Shown here: positions 44,845 to 54,245 of the stretch, piece by piece
Layout of the letters: each line of letters starts with the position of its first letter
How positions within the stretch are numbered: position 1 is the first letter of the stretch
NCBI GenBank assembly: GCA_963822595.1
Contig: CAWGIG010000001.1
Location: forward strand, 124,001-188,000
Length of the DNA stretch: 64,000 nucleotides
Direction of reading: 5' to 3'
Source of the DNA: CAVRUH01 sp963822595
GTDB lineage: Bacteria; Chlamydiota; Chlamydiia; Chlamydiales; Waddliaceae
The notes under the pieces: generated by a model
Databases searched by the model: none
Told to the model about the DNA's origin: nothing
What the model saw: only the letters and a program-made list of their open reading frames with translations
Position numbers and translations under genes: made by a program

Positions 44845-47078
44845 GCCAAGATTATTGCGGTTATGCATCTGTGATCGTCGACCAAGCTGTGGGTAAATCG
44901 CTAGACTACGGAATTCCATCGGAGATGGCAGCGTTGATTCGCAAAGGAATCCGTGTCGAAGTTCCCGTGCGAGGAAGACCCTGCGGCGGATATGTCTTTG
45001 AAGTCAAAGACAACTGTGAATTTTCTTCCGTAAAACCTATTAGTAAAGTCCTTTCCGATTCCGAATTAATTACAAAAGACTCCTTCGAACTGGCCTTATG
45101 GATTTCACGGTATTATCTTGCTCCTTTAAATCAGGTATTGAAATCGATGATGCCTGCAAGTATCCGCAAAAAAATCCAACCTAAAGAACAGCTTTATGTC
45201 ATGAGAAAGATGACGCGAGAGGAGCTGAGAGTTATCACAATAGACATCCGAAACTCCCATCCGGCACAGGCGGCTGTTTTAGATGTCATGCTCCAAGTGA
45301 ATAAAGGAATCCTTCTCACAGAACTTTTAGAGGCAACCGAAGGTTCCCGCAGCCCCGTAGATACTTTAGTAAAAAAAGGCTGTTTAGTGGTTGATACCGT
45401 TCGTATCGATCGCTCCCCTCTTATCAACGAGGATTACTTCAAAACAAATCCGAAAATATTGAATGAAGAACAAGAATCAGCTCTGAAAAAAATCGTCGAC
45501 AGCATGGAGGGCAATCGCTTTGAAACACACCTCCTGCATGGAGTTACGGGTAGCGGTAAAACCGAAGTGTATCTTCAAGCCATCGACAAAGCCCTGAGCA
45601 TGGGAAAAAGCGCGATTATGCTTGTTCCTGAAATATCATTGACCGCACAGACAATCCACCGCTTCCGCAGCCGCTTTGAAAGCCGCATTGCCATTCTACA
45701 CCATCGTTTGAGCGATGGAGAAAGGTACGATACATGGTATGCCATTCGAAATGGGGAAGCCAAAATTGTCATTGGGGCACGTTCAGCGATCTTTTGTCCG
45801 ATCCAAAATTTAGGTTTAATTATTGTCGATGAAGAACACGAGTCTTCGTATAAGCAAACTGATGAAGGCCCCTGCTATCACGCGCGCGATGTTGCTGTGA
45901 TGCGAGGAAAACTTACGCAGAGTGCAGTCATTCTTGGTAGCGCCACGCCAAGCCTAGAAAGCTTTTTCAACGCAAAAAACGGAAAATACATTTTAAGTAC
46001 ATTAAATCTTCGCGCGGAAAATGCAAGTCAACCGAATATTAGCGTCGTGGACATGAAAAAGGAATTTGATAAGGCAAAAGGGTTCACCACTTTTTCTGAA
46101 GTGCTTTTGGATGGAATCAAGAAGCGCCATGCCGTCGGAGAACAAACGATTCTCTTTTTGAATCGTCGGGGATACCACACGACATTGTTTTGTCAAGCTT
46201 GTCAGGAGGCAATAAAATGTCAGCATTGTGATGTTTCTCTCACGTTCCATAAGAATGACGATGCCTTAGCTTGTCACCTTTGTGGATATACCATAAAACC
46301 TCCACCTTCTAAATGCCCCAAATGTCGCAGCGAAAAGACAATGAAATATAAAGGGATTGGGACGGAACTGGTTGAAAAATCACTTTTAGCGATATTTCCG
46401 GATATAAGAACCATCAGATTAGATGGAGACACCACGCGGCATAAAGGAAGCCATCAAAAATTATTGCGTGATTTTGGCACCGGAAAGGCGGATGTGATGA
46501 TAGGTACTCAGATGATTGCAAAGGGATTGCATTTTCCTGAAGTGACGTTAGTTGGCGTTTTGAACAGTGATAGTGGGTTAAATATTCCTGATTATCGTTC
46601 ATCTGAGACAACATTTCAATTGATTAATCAGGTTTCGGGGCGTGCGGGGAGGGGCGTATTGCCTGGAGAAGTGGTTATTCAAACGTGTATGCCGGATAAT
46701 AGTACCATCCTTCATGCCGCCAAAAATGACTACTATGGTTTTTATAATGAGGAAATTGCCGTTAGGGAAATGTTTCATTACCCTCCCTATCAAAGCATGG
46801 TAAAAATTCTTTTTACAGGAAAGCACCAGTTAAATGTGCGTGAAACAGCGTTGAAGTACAGGCAGCAGTTAATTCCTCATTTTTCGAATGAGTATCAACT
46901 GCATCCGGTTTTAGCTGCAGCCCATTCTAAAATCAAGGACCAATACCGATTTCAATTTATCATCCGTGGTCCCAGCATCACGACAATCACCCGAGTCCTC
47001 GCGAAGATAAACGAAAGCCACATCCGGAGCTCTTCGGTCAAGATGCTCATCGACGTCAATCCCTTAAGCACCTATTAA
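44841..47078 (+). CDS. priA: Primosomal protein N' (replication restart helicase)
   Basis: A 745-residue superfamily 2 helicase. Walker A is LLHGVTGSGKTEVYLQ near residue 234, Walker B is IIVDEEHESSYKQ near 330, and the GSATPSLES motif follows. Two zinc-binding cysteine clusters (CQACQEAIKCQHC and CHLCGYT..CPKC) interrupt the helicase core as in all PriA. C-terminal QVSGRAGRG is motif VI. It restarts stalled forks. Length and motifs are complete. Confidence 0.97.
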   Translation: MSQDYCGYASVIVDQAVGKSLDYGIPSEMAALIRKGIRVEVPVRGRPCGGYVFEVKDNCEFSSVKPISKVLSDSELITKDSFELALWISRYYLAPLNQVLKSMMPASIRKKIQPKEQLYVMRKMTREELRVITIDIRNSHPAQAAVLDVMLQVNKGILLTELLEATEGSRSPVDTLVKKGCLVVDTVRIDRSPLINEDYFKTNPKILNEEQESALKKIVDSMEGNRFETHLLHGVTGSGKTEVYLQAIDKALSMGKSAIMLVPEISLTAQTIHRFRSRFESRIAILHHRLSDGERYDTWYAIRNGEAKIVIGARSAIFCPIQNLGLIIVDEEHESSYKQTDEGPCYHARDVAVMRGKLTQSAVILGSATPSLESFFNAKNGKYILSTLNLRAENASQPNISVVDMKKEFDKAKGFTTFSEVLLDGIKKRHAVGEQTILFLNRRGYHTTLFCQACQEAIKCQHCDVSLTFHKNDDALACHLCGYTIKPPPSKCPKCRSEKTMKYKGIGTELVEKSLLAIFPDIRTIRLDGDTTRHKGSHQKLLRDFGTGKADVMIGTQMIAKGLHFPEVTLVGVLNSDSGLNIPDYRSSETTFQLINQVSGRAGRGVLPGEVVIQTCMPDNSTILHAAKNDYYGFYNEEIAVREMFHYPPYQSMVKILFTGKHQLNVRETALKYRQQLIPHFSNEYQLHPVLAAAHSKIKDQYRFQFIIRGPSITTITRVLAKINESHIRSSSVKMLIDVNPLSTY

Positions 47079-47089
47079 GAATGGGAAGC

Positions 47090-47217
47090 GGCTCGTGACC
47101 TATGCGATAGTCTTCTCCGCGTCCCGGCGCCTCCGCGTCTCCGCGTTGAGACCCTTCGCATAAGAAAAAGGGTTCAACGCAGAGTCGCGGAGAAGACTAT
47201 CGCATAGGTCACGAGCC
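47090..47217. repeat. Long inverted repeat (perfect 32-bp arms, nested inner hairpin)
   Basis: 47090-47121 (GGCTCGTGACCTATGCGATA to TTCTCCGCG) is the exact reverse complement of 47186-47217. Inside, GCGTTGAGACCCTT pairs with AAGGGTTCAACGC. It lies between convergent priA and the transporter gene. Its arms do not resemble the other foldbacks. Confidence 0.9.
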
Positions 47218-47330
47218 TGGCTTTCAGCCCTCATGAAATGATAAACTCTTCTTTAAGTTGATGCATCGACCAAAGCGAGGTCTCTTGCCATAGGTAGAGA
47301 TTAAGCAGTATGAAAATTCTCTAATCCTCA

Positions 47331-48410
47331 TCATTCTTTCGCTTCGAGATTGTCTAGAGCAAAAAGGAGGAACGCGACACGATTTGCTGAGGATAGAAAA
47401 TCTGCAATGCTGGGATAGTTGTTCAACAACCAGTTAAAGCTATTTTGAACAGTTACAAAGGCGGCAGCCCCTTGCACAACCTGACCCAAAGACATTTCCC
47501 CTACCAGAAATTGCGGTGTACAAAGCAATAATCCTATAATCGGAGCTGAAACGCCATTGCCGGTAGAAACAAATGTCGTTTTCATCAGCTGCCTACATAG
47601 AATTCTCCAACTATCAATCACATGAAATAAGGCTAATTTAACTGCTTTAACGTCCTCATTTTTACTTTTTGAATGATCCTTCGATTCCCCATGCTGACGT
47701 AGACTGCTCGCCATCGTCCTGAATTCAGCCTCACTACTGTTCTTGCATTCTACTGCTCCAGGCAAATGGCGGCCTACAAAAAGAGTGGCAGTGGATAGCA
47801 GCAAAGAATAAGCTAACGCCGATATTACAAGATAGCCAGGGATAGCAAAAGGAACCCCAAAGGCTACAACATGCAGCGTGCCACCTACTTGCCAAAGAAT
47901 ATTTATAAAAGTAAAAGCTGTAATAAGCGATGAGAATAATCCAAGAAAGAGTTCGAAAGGAAGATCTGTTGATACTCTAGCGTCCTCAGCTATGCGGTAT
48001 TCTGCATTCTGAAGATGGTCATTATTGATGGCTGATAGACTCACGTAATGATCATCTTTGACCCAATAATTAATCATATGATTGCTAAGCCATTCTCGCC
48101 ATTTTCGAGTAATCGTCATCTTTCCCCAAACAGAAAGGATGGCTATTATAACACTTGAAACAGCAAGCGGCAAAAATAGCCATGCCTCTATCCAAAGTTC
48201 GTTAACTTGCTTTGCTGTAAGAGAGTTAAAGAAGTCTCGATTCCAAAAATTAATCAGATAGGAAACCAACAACTGAAGGAGTATAAGGAGAATCAAAAGC
48301 GCTAACAACGGCCACGCGATCCAACCGGTGGGTCCTCGCCAGAAACCCGAGGCACCTTTCACAAATCTGCCGAACTTCTGACTTTCTGTTAAAGTTATAT
48401 TTTGTTGCAT
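47331..48410 (-). CDS. SbmA/BacA-like peptide transporter (no ATPase domain)
   Basis: A 359-residue membrane protein of the SbmA/BacA and YddA transmembrane family: FWRGPTGWIAWPLLALLILLILL, WNRDFFNSLTAKQ, KWREWLSNHMINYWVKDDHYV, NAEYRIAEDAR and a late VQNSFNWLLNNYPSIADF. Six or so membrane helices are visible. In YddA-type proteins an ATPase would follow after this point; the frame ends and no ATPase frame is found downstream. It is either a true SbmA-like proton-driven importer of peptides or a truncated ABC exporter. Chlamydial need for peptides makes the first plausible. Confidence 0.75.
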   Translation of the reverse strand: MQQNITLTESQKFGRFVKGASGFWRGPTGWIAWPLLALLILLILLQLLVSYLINFWNRDFFNSLTAKQVNELWIEAWLFLPLAVSSVIIAILSVWGKMTITRKWREWLSNHMINYWVKDDHYVSLSAINNDHLQNAEYRIAEDARVSTDLPFELFLGLFSSLITAFTFINILWQVGGTLHVVAFGVPFAIPGYLVISALAYSLLLSTATLFVGRHLPGAVECKNSSEAEFRTMASSLRQHGESKDHSKSKNEDVKAVKLALFHVIDSWRILCRQLMKTTFVSTGNGVSAPIIGLLLCTPQFLVGEMSLGQVVQGAAAFVTVQNSFNWLLNNYPSIADFLSSANRVAFLLFALDNLEAKE

Positions 48411-48428
48411 TGTTGAATCCTCGTCTTT

Positions 48429-49505
48429 TTAAAGTTTCTTCAGCTTTATTTCTTTAATTCGATAAAGTTCATTTCGCATATTGGCGGACAGCTCAAGAGG
48501 TGTGTTATGAATAAATGCAGCGTCAATTTTTTCACGCTTTGTTTTTTTATATGGGTTTCGTAGACAAACAAAGAAAAGGATGTATAAAGATAAAGCAATC
48601 GCAGTGACAGAGGAAAAGACACCGCCTAATTGAGTTAAATAAAAGGCCTCATTATATTGGTTCGTTTTATTCCCCGAAAACAGATCGTTTACCGGAGTTT
48701 TCGCCACGAGAACATAATTTTCAAATATCAGAAAGAACGCGAGTCCGATGATGCACGCGGAAATAGAAAATACAGTTATTTTGGCAATTTTTTTGGGGAA
48801 AGAAGTTTTCTTAAATCCATCAAGACAATTTCTTCGTACATCCTTAATCGATACTCCCTTTTTAATTTCTTTATCAATCTTTGCCAATTGAGGTGCCAAA
48901 GCCAGATGAAGCTGACCTGTCTGCGAAAAGGGGTCGGGTTTGAGGTAAAAATTATCCACACCCAAATCTTGGAGCTGAGATATATGCCATTGATATAATT
49001 TTTCATGGAGCTCAGGAGTTAGGTCTTCATTAAGACTAGAGTGAAAGCCAGCATCTGTTAATTCTCGAACAGCCTTTATATATCCCTTTTTTATAATGAG
49101 CAGATATATGCCAAGAGTGAATGCTGGAAAATCGGTCATCAAGCAAAGAGCCGCAGCCGCATTTGTAATATCATTGGCAAAATCCACAGAAATGACATTT
49201 GAATAATCAGCGCTTGATAAGAGAACTCCGCTAGACCCTATAGTAAGAATCCCCAATCCCAAAAGATTCAAATAGGCTAACAGAGCAATAATTTTTAATG
49301 AGGATTTAAGATATGGCTTTTTTTTTAAATTTTTAAAACAGAATTTAAGAGTTGGAAATGCAATTTTAGAGAAAGTCACTTCCGAAAGATCCCGGATTCT
49401 GTTCATAATGGGCTGTAATTGTTCTCTCTGTTCCTCCAAAAGAAGATCTGGACCATTAAAAATTTCAATAGCAGAATCGTTAGGTGGGTTTATAGTTAAA
49501 TTCAT
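48429..49505 (-). CDS. Unassigned multi-pass membrane protein
   Basis: I choose the ATG at 49505 (MNLTINPPNDSAIEIF) rather than the one 69 bp upstream, since the upstream part is atypical. The 358-residue product has about five membrane helices (for example IIALLAYLNLLGLGILTIG and ITVFSISACIIGLAFFLIF) and charged cytosolic loops. It lies 18 bp upstream of the SbmA-like gene on the same strand, so they are probably expressed together. Not recognised. Confidence 0.7.
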   Translation of the reverse strand: MNLTINPPNDSAIEIFNGPDLLLEEQREQLQPIMNRIRDLSEVTFSKIAFPTLKFCFKNLKKKPYLKSSLKIIALLAYLNLLGLGILTIGSSGVLLSSADYSNVISVDFANDITNAAAALCLMTDFPAFTLGIYLLIIKKGYIKAVRELTDAGFHSSLNEDLTPELHEKLYQWHISQLQDLGVDNFYLKPDPFSQTGQLHLALAPQLAKIDKEIKKGVSIKDVRRNCLDGFKKTSFPKKIAKITVFSISACIIGLAFFLIFENYVLVAKTPVNDLFSGNKTNQYNEAFYLTQLGGVFSSVTAIALSLYILFFVCLRNPYKKTKREKIDAAFIHNTPLELSANMRNELYRIKEIKLKKL

Positions 49506-49674
49506 ATTTTTTTCCAAAATATACATGTATAATTGGTTACTTATCAAATGTAAAGATGAAATACTCATTTCCACATCCTATTGATTATGTGTAATTTAAA
49601 AGTATTTTTTCTGGATTTTTATTGTACATTAATTTTTTTAATGTAAGATGTAAATATAATAGAGAGAGGCTCAA

Positions 49675-50175
49675 ATGTTAGAACTTTATATTATAAGACA
49701 CGGATTAGCGGGAAGTAGCCTGGAGAATGAAATTGAGGATAACGCACGCCCTTTAGAGAAAAAAGGCAAGCGGATCACGAAAGATGTTGCTAAAGCACTG
49801 AGAAAACAAAACATCCATTTTGATATTATTTTGAGTAGCCCTTTGTTAAGAGCAAAAGAAACCGCTGAAATCGTCAATGATTATTGCGGCAACGCAAAAG
49901 AAATAACGGTGACAGAGCTTCTTCGTCCAGACGCTTCCTGCAATGATCTCATCAAATTCTTAAATAATCTAAAGGACTGTAGAATTGCCGCCATCGTAGG
50001 CCATGAGCCTTTTCTTAGTCTCTTTGCCTCCTATTGTCTTTCAAAAGATAGTAACTCGTTCATAAACCTTAAAAAAAGTGGCGTCATCAAGCTCGAGATA
50101 AATGAGGTAATAAAGCCCGCAGGCTGTAGGCTAGCATGGCTAATGGAACCCAAATATCTTACATCAATTTTATGA
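49675..50175 (+). CDS. sixA: SixA-type phosphohistidine phosphatase
   Basis: The 166-residue protein has the RHG motif near the start (YIIRHGLAGS), SSPLLRAKETAEIV, and the second catalytic histidine in IVGHEPFLSLFA. SixA removes phosphate from histidine in HPt/PTS proteins. Here it starts a polyphosphate cluster; it could also act on other phosphohistidines, such as PPK1's own phosphohistidine. It overlaps ppk1 by 4 bp (ATGA at 50172-50175). Confidence 0.88.
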   Translation: MLELYIIRHGLAGSSLENEIEDNARPLEKKGKRITKDVAKALRKQNIHFDIILSSPLLRAKETAEIVNDYCGNAKEITVTELLRPDASCNDLIKFLNNLKDCRIAAIVGHEPFLSLFASYCLSKDSNSFINLKKSGVIKLEINEVIKPAGCRLAWLMEPKYLTSIL

Positions 50176-52265
50176 TGAAAAAATTTTTAAAAGCTCGTGA
50201 AATTAGTTGGTTAAGTTTCAATGCCAGGGTTCTGCAAGAAGCCAAAGATCCCACTCTCCCTTTAAAGGAGCGAATCCGATTTTTGGGGATTCACTCCAAT
50301 AACCGCGACGAGTTTTTTCGGTTGCGGGTAGCTTTTTTAAAAAAAACCTTTGTGCTTAAGAATCTAAAAAGTAAATATAATCTTGGCAAATTCGCCCAAC
50401 GTTTTCTCAATGAAATCCACCGTATTGTCTTACAGCAGCAAGCAGAATTCAACAGAATTTGGAAAAATATCATCCTTGAATTGAAAAAAGAGAAGGTGTT
50501 TTTGGTTGATGACAAACATTTGAATGACAGACAAAAGGTCTTTGTTAGGAATTTTTTTGATCAAGAGGTGAGCTCCTCTATTATCCCTTTATTTATTAAA
50601 AACATGCCTAGATTTCCTGCTTTTGAGGATAACAGCATTTTTTTAGGAATAACAATGAAAAAAAGGGATGGCTCTTTAAAAAAAAGGTTTGCCATAATAG
50701 AAATTCCAACTAAAAGTCTATCTCGTTTTGTTATTCTACCCTCCACATCTGGAGAACAACACATTATGCTTTTAGAAGATGTGGTTCGCTTTAACTTATC
50801 AAGAATATTTTTTCATCTAGGTTATAGTCATTTTGAAGCGCACATGTTCAAAGTTACTAAAGATGCTGAAATTGATATTGATAATGATGTTTCTACAACT
50901 TTCATTCAAAAAATTGAAAAAGGGATAAAAAATCGACGCAAGGCACGGGCTATTCGATTCCAATATGATAAGAGGATGAACAAGCAATTATTGGAATTAT
51001 TGATTAAAAAACTCAATCTTACCCACAAAGATAGCATCATACAGGGAGGACGCATTCGCAATTTTCGAGACTTTATGCAATTTCCTGCAAAGCTTCCGAA
51101 TCCACAACCTCGACCGCGGCCATTTAAACATCCTGTTTTAGCTAAATCATTACGTGTTAGTGACGTGATCATGAATCAAGATGTATTGCTGTATGTCCCT
51201 TATCATTCATTCAATTCAATTATTGATTTATTAAGGGAAGCAGCCATGGATCCCGATGTAATAAGCATTAAGATCACCGCCTATCGTTTGGCACCCATAT
51301 CAAAAATCTGTAACGCGCTGATAAATGCTGTCCGAAACGGAAAAAAAGTCGTTGTTATTTTGGAATTACGCGCTAGTTTTGATGAAAAGGCAAATTTGGA
51401 TTGGAAATCTAGACTGGAAGAAGAAGGGGTAAAAGTTTTTATTGGCATTCCCAATATAAAAATCCATGCGAAAATGTGTGTGATCAAAAAACAAGCCCAT
51501 CAAAAGATTGAGGAATATGGATTTATTGGCACAGGCAACTTGAATGAGAGCACGGCTTTAATCTATACCGATCTTTTTTTGCTGACAAGTAACCGTGAAA
51601 TCATAGCTGATATGAATCGTATCTTCAGGGTATTGGAGAAACCGGAAGCTAACTGGAGAAAAAAACTCGGGTTGTGTAAAACACTCATTGTAAGTCCAAT
51701 CAAAATGCGTGAGGCGTTAATGAATATGATTAATCGAGAGATTGAATCGGCAAAAGCAGGAAAACTCTCAAAAATCATTATCAATGTAAACTCTCTAAGT
51801 GATGAAAAGCTTATAAAAAAACTCTATAAGGCCGCCGCGGCCGGAGTTGATATTAAACTGATTGTTCGCGGCATTTTCTGTGTAGAGATTGATAAAAAAG
51901 AGTTCTTGAAGCCCATCACCGCTATTAGTATCGTCGATGTTTTTTTAGAGCATAGTCGAATATGGTTATTTCATAATGGCGGAGCCGAAGAAGTTTATAT
52001 TTCTTCTGCAGACTGGATGATTCGGAATTTGGATTATCGCATTGAAGTAGCGGTTAAAATAACAGATAAAGCAATAAAAGATGAATTAAAGCATATTCTT
52101 GAAATCAAACTCAGTGATAATGTCAAAGCTCGTTGGCTCGATAAAGAGCTTTCAAATCACTTTGTATCTTCAAAAGGAAAGAAGAAAATACGTTCCCAAC
52201 TGGCCATTTATCAATATTTAAAACGAAAAAAGGAGAAAACGTACGATGAGAATAGCCACGATTGA
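50172..52265 (+). CDS. ppk1: Polyphosphate kinase 1
   Basis: I choose ATG 50172, which overlaps the sixA stop; the frame is open further upstream. The 697-residue enzyme has REISWLSFNARVLQEAKD at its start and the two active-site histidines: IHAKMCVI near residue 432 and LEHSRIWLFHN near 594, close to His435 and His592 of E. coli PPK1. It makes polyphosphate from ATP reversibly. IGTGNLNESTALIYTD and SADWMIRNLDYRIEV are further PPK1 hallmarks. ppx begins 20 bp inside its end. Confidence 0.95.
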   Translation: MMKKFLKAREISWLSFNARVLQEAKDPTLPLKERIRFLGIHSNNRDEFFRLRVAFLKKTFVLKNLKSKYNLGKFAQRFLNEIHRIVLQQQAEFNRIWKNIILELKKEKVFLVDDKHLNDRQKVFVRNFFDQEVSSSIIPLFIKNMPRFPAFEDNSIFLGITMKKRDGSLKKRFAIIEIPTKSLSRFVILPSTSGEQHIMLLEDVVRFNLSRIFFHLGYSHFEAHMFKVTKDAEIDIDNDVSTTFIQKIEKGIKNRRKARAIRFQYDKRMNKQLLELLIKKLNLTHKDSIIQGGRIRNFRDFMQFPAKLPNPQPRPRPFKHPVLAKSLRVSDVIMNQDVLLYVPYHSFNSIIDLLREAAMDPDVISIKITAYRLAPISKICNALINAVRNGKKVVVILELRASFDEKANLDWKSRLEEEGVKVFIGIPNIKIHAKMCVIKKQAHQKIEEYGFIGTGNLNESTALIYTDLFLLTSNREIIADMNRIFRVLEKPEANWRKKLGLCKTLIVSPIKMREALMNMINREIESAKAGKLSKIIINVNSLSDEKLIKKLYKAAAAGVDIKLIVRGIFCVEIDKKEFLKPITAISIVDVFLEHSRIWLFHNGGAEEVYISSADWMIRNLDYRIEVAVKITDKAIKDELKHILEIKLSDNVKARWLDKELSNHFVSSKGKKKIRSQLAIYQYLKRKKEKTYDENSHD

Positions 52266-53127
52266 TATCGGGAGTAACGCAGCACGGTTATTAGTTGTCG
52301 ATGTCGTTCCTAATAAGGACAAAACCGTTGATTACAATAAAGTATGCTTCGAAAGGCTTCCTTTACGTTTAGGTTTTGATGTTTTTGAAAATGGCAGAAT
52401 TAGTCCCTTAAAAGAGCAAAAAGTATTAAATGCTATGCAAGTATTTCAAGGCTTGCTTGCATTTTATGATGTGAAGCATTTAAAAGCTTGTGCAACAAGC
52501 GCGATGCGCGATGCAAAGAATAGTCATGAGATTGTAAAAGCTGTGGAACTTCAAACGGGAATAAAGATCGATATCATTAGCGGAGATCAAGAAGCCCTTT
52601 TAGTTAATGAGAATCATATCGCTGAAAATATGGATAGAGAGCATGGCTACCTTTATGTCAACGTAGGGGGAGGAAGTACCGATATAATATTTTTTGAGGA
52701 TGGTGAGTTGAAATATAAAAAATCGATCGATATCGGCACTATTCGAATCCTAAAAAATTTAGTCACAAAATCCCATTGGGACAATTTGAAAGCAGAGCTG
52801 GAAGCTAATGTACATAGTCATCTGCCCTTAGTAGCTATCGGGTCTGGCGGGAATATTAACAAAATATTCTCTATGAGTAAAAAGAAAGAGGGAAAGCCAC
52901 TATCATTGGATCGACTGAAAAAATATTATGCGGATTTTCGTAAGATTTCAGTGCAAGAAAGAATCCACCTTTACAAACTTCGTGAAGACCGTGCTGATGT
53001 TGTTGTTCCTGCTTTGCAGATCTTCATAAATCTCATGCAATGGGCAAATATCAATGAAATATATGTGCCCAAAATCGGTTTAGTCGATGGTTTGGCACAT
53101 GCTTTATATCAGGAATTAACCGCCTAA
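52246..53127 (+). CDS. ppx: Exopolyphosphatase/Ppx-GppA family (short form)
   Basis: A 293-residue member of the ASKHA fold. MRIATIDIGSNAARLLVVDV and VNVGGGSTDIIFFE are the two phosphate-binding loops. The short form lacks the C-terminal HD-like domain of E. coli Ppx. It hydrolyses terminal phosphate of polyphosphate or pppGpp. It overlaps ppk1 at its start by 20 bp and the convergent ppk2 gene at its end by 12 bp. Confidence 0.9.
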   Translation: MRIATIDIGSNAARLLVVDVVPNKDKTVDYNKVCFERLPLRLGFDVFENGRISPLKEQKVLNAMQVFQGLLAFYDVKHLKACATSAMRDAKNSHEIVKAVELQTGIKIDIISGDQEALLVNENHIAENMDREHGYLYVNVGGGSTDIIFFEDGELKYKKSIDIGTIRILKNLVTKSHWDNLKAELEANVHSHLPLVAIGSGGNINKIFSMSKKKEGKPLSLDRLKKYYADFRKISVQERIHLYKLREDRADVVVPALQIFINLMQWANINEIYVPKIGLVDGLAHALYQELTA

Positions 53128-53982
53128 TTCTTTGCGAATCACCTTTAATTCCTCAAGATGTTCCTTAGTCGCCTTCGGATATTCCATTTTAAGATCGCTA
53201 AATGCTTCAAGGACAATCTTAGAAACAATCAAGCGAGCATTTTCTTTATCATCGGCGGGTACCACATACCAAGGAGCATGATTGGTGCTTGTAGCACTCA
53301 TGCAGGCCTCATAAGCCTTCGTGTAATCGGGCCAGAAACTCCTTTCATGAATATCTGCAAGACTGAATTTCCAGTTTTTATCCGGAGTGTCGATCCGCTC
53401 GAGAAACCTCTTCCGCTGTTCTTCATAGGAAATATGTAGAAAGAACTTAATAATACGTGTGTCATTATTGTAAAGATGATCTTCGAAGTCGACGATAGAA
53501 CGATACCGCGTTTTCCAAATATTTTTGTCGTGTTCTTCCTTTGATAGACCCTCATGGACGAGCAGTTCCGGATGAACGCGGACAACAAGCACTTCTTCGT
53601 AGTAGGAACGATTAAAAATGCCGATTCTCCCACGTTCGGGCAAGCAACAGGTTGTACGCCAAAGAAAATCGTGCTGGAGTTCCTTTACGCTGGGTTCTTT
53701 GAAACTGTAAACTTCACAACCTTGAGGGTTAACTCCTGAAAGGACGTGACGGATAACCCCATCTTTGCCTGCGGCGTCCATTCCTTGAAAGATCAATAAC
53801 AAAGCATAGCGATTAGAAGCATAATGAAGACGTTGGAAATCGCTCAGCTTTTTAACATGTTCTTCCAAGAGTTTTTCATACTGCTTCTTGGAGTTGTAAA
53901 ACGGCTTCACAATTGTCGGCCACTCTTCAAGCTTAATGTTTTTTCCGGGTTTTACGCGAAAATCTTTTGTATGGATTTTCAT
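53116..53982 (-). CDS. PPK2-family polyphosphate:nucleotide phosphotransferase
   Basis: The 288-residue protein has the PPK2 P-loop LIFQGMDAAGKDGVIRHVL near residue 70, the lid NRSYYEEVLVVRVHPE, and FFLHISYEEQRKRF. PPK2 enzymes use polyphosphate to phosphorylate AMP, ADP or other nucleotides. The sequence is most like the related PPK2_rel_1 type. It would regenerate nucleotides from the polymer made by PPK1. It is convergent with ppx with 12 bp of overlap. The substrate preference is not readable from sequence. Confidence 0.92.
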   Translation of the reverse strand: MKIHTKDFRVKPGKNIKLEEWPTIVKPFYNSKKQYEKLLEEHVKKLSDFQRLHYASNRYALLLIFQGMDAAGKDGVIRHVLSGVNPQGCEVYSFKEPSVKELQHDFLWRTTCCLPERGRIGIFNRSYYEEVLVVRVHPELLVHEGLSKEEHDKNIWKTRYRSIVDFEDHLYNNDTRIIKFFLHISYEEQRKRFLERIDTPDKNWKFSLADIHERSFWPDYTKAYEACMSATSTNHAPWYVVPADDKENARLIVSKIVLEAFSDLKMEYPKATKEHLEELKVIRKELGG

Positions 53983-54049
53983 TTTTCTCCTTTTTCAATA
54001 ATTCTCACATTTATCATATAATTTGACTTTTTACCAAATCGTTTATATA

Positions 54050-54211
54050 TACTGAAGTGAGCTCAAAAATCGGTATTTGGGGCACTTCAAAGCCCCGGGG
54101 TTCAACGATCGCAAGTGCCCTTATATTGTTTAATATTAGGGCACTTGCGATCGTTGAACCGCGGGAGCTTTCAAGTGCCCCAAATACCGATTTTTGAGCT
54201 CACTTCAGTAT
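54050..54211. repeat. Very long near-perfect inverted repeat between divergent genes
   Basis: Arms of about 72 bp run from ATACTGAAGTGAGCTCAAAA to GATCGCAAGTGCCCT and back, with few mismatches around CCCCGGGG/CCGCGGGAG. The loop is only about 16 bp of A/T. It lies between divergent ppk2 and pgm, so it is upstream of both and cannot be a normal terminator. Arms do not resemble other foldbacks. Confidence 0.92.
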
Positions 54212-54245
54212 AGAGTCAAAATCATAAAGTAAAAAGAGTAAAATC

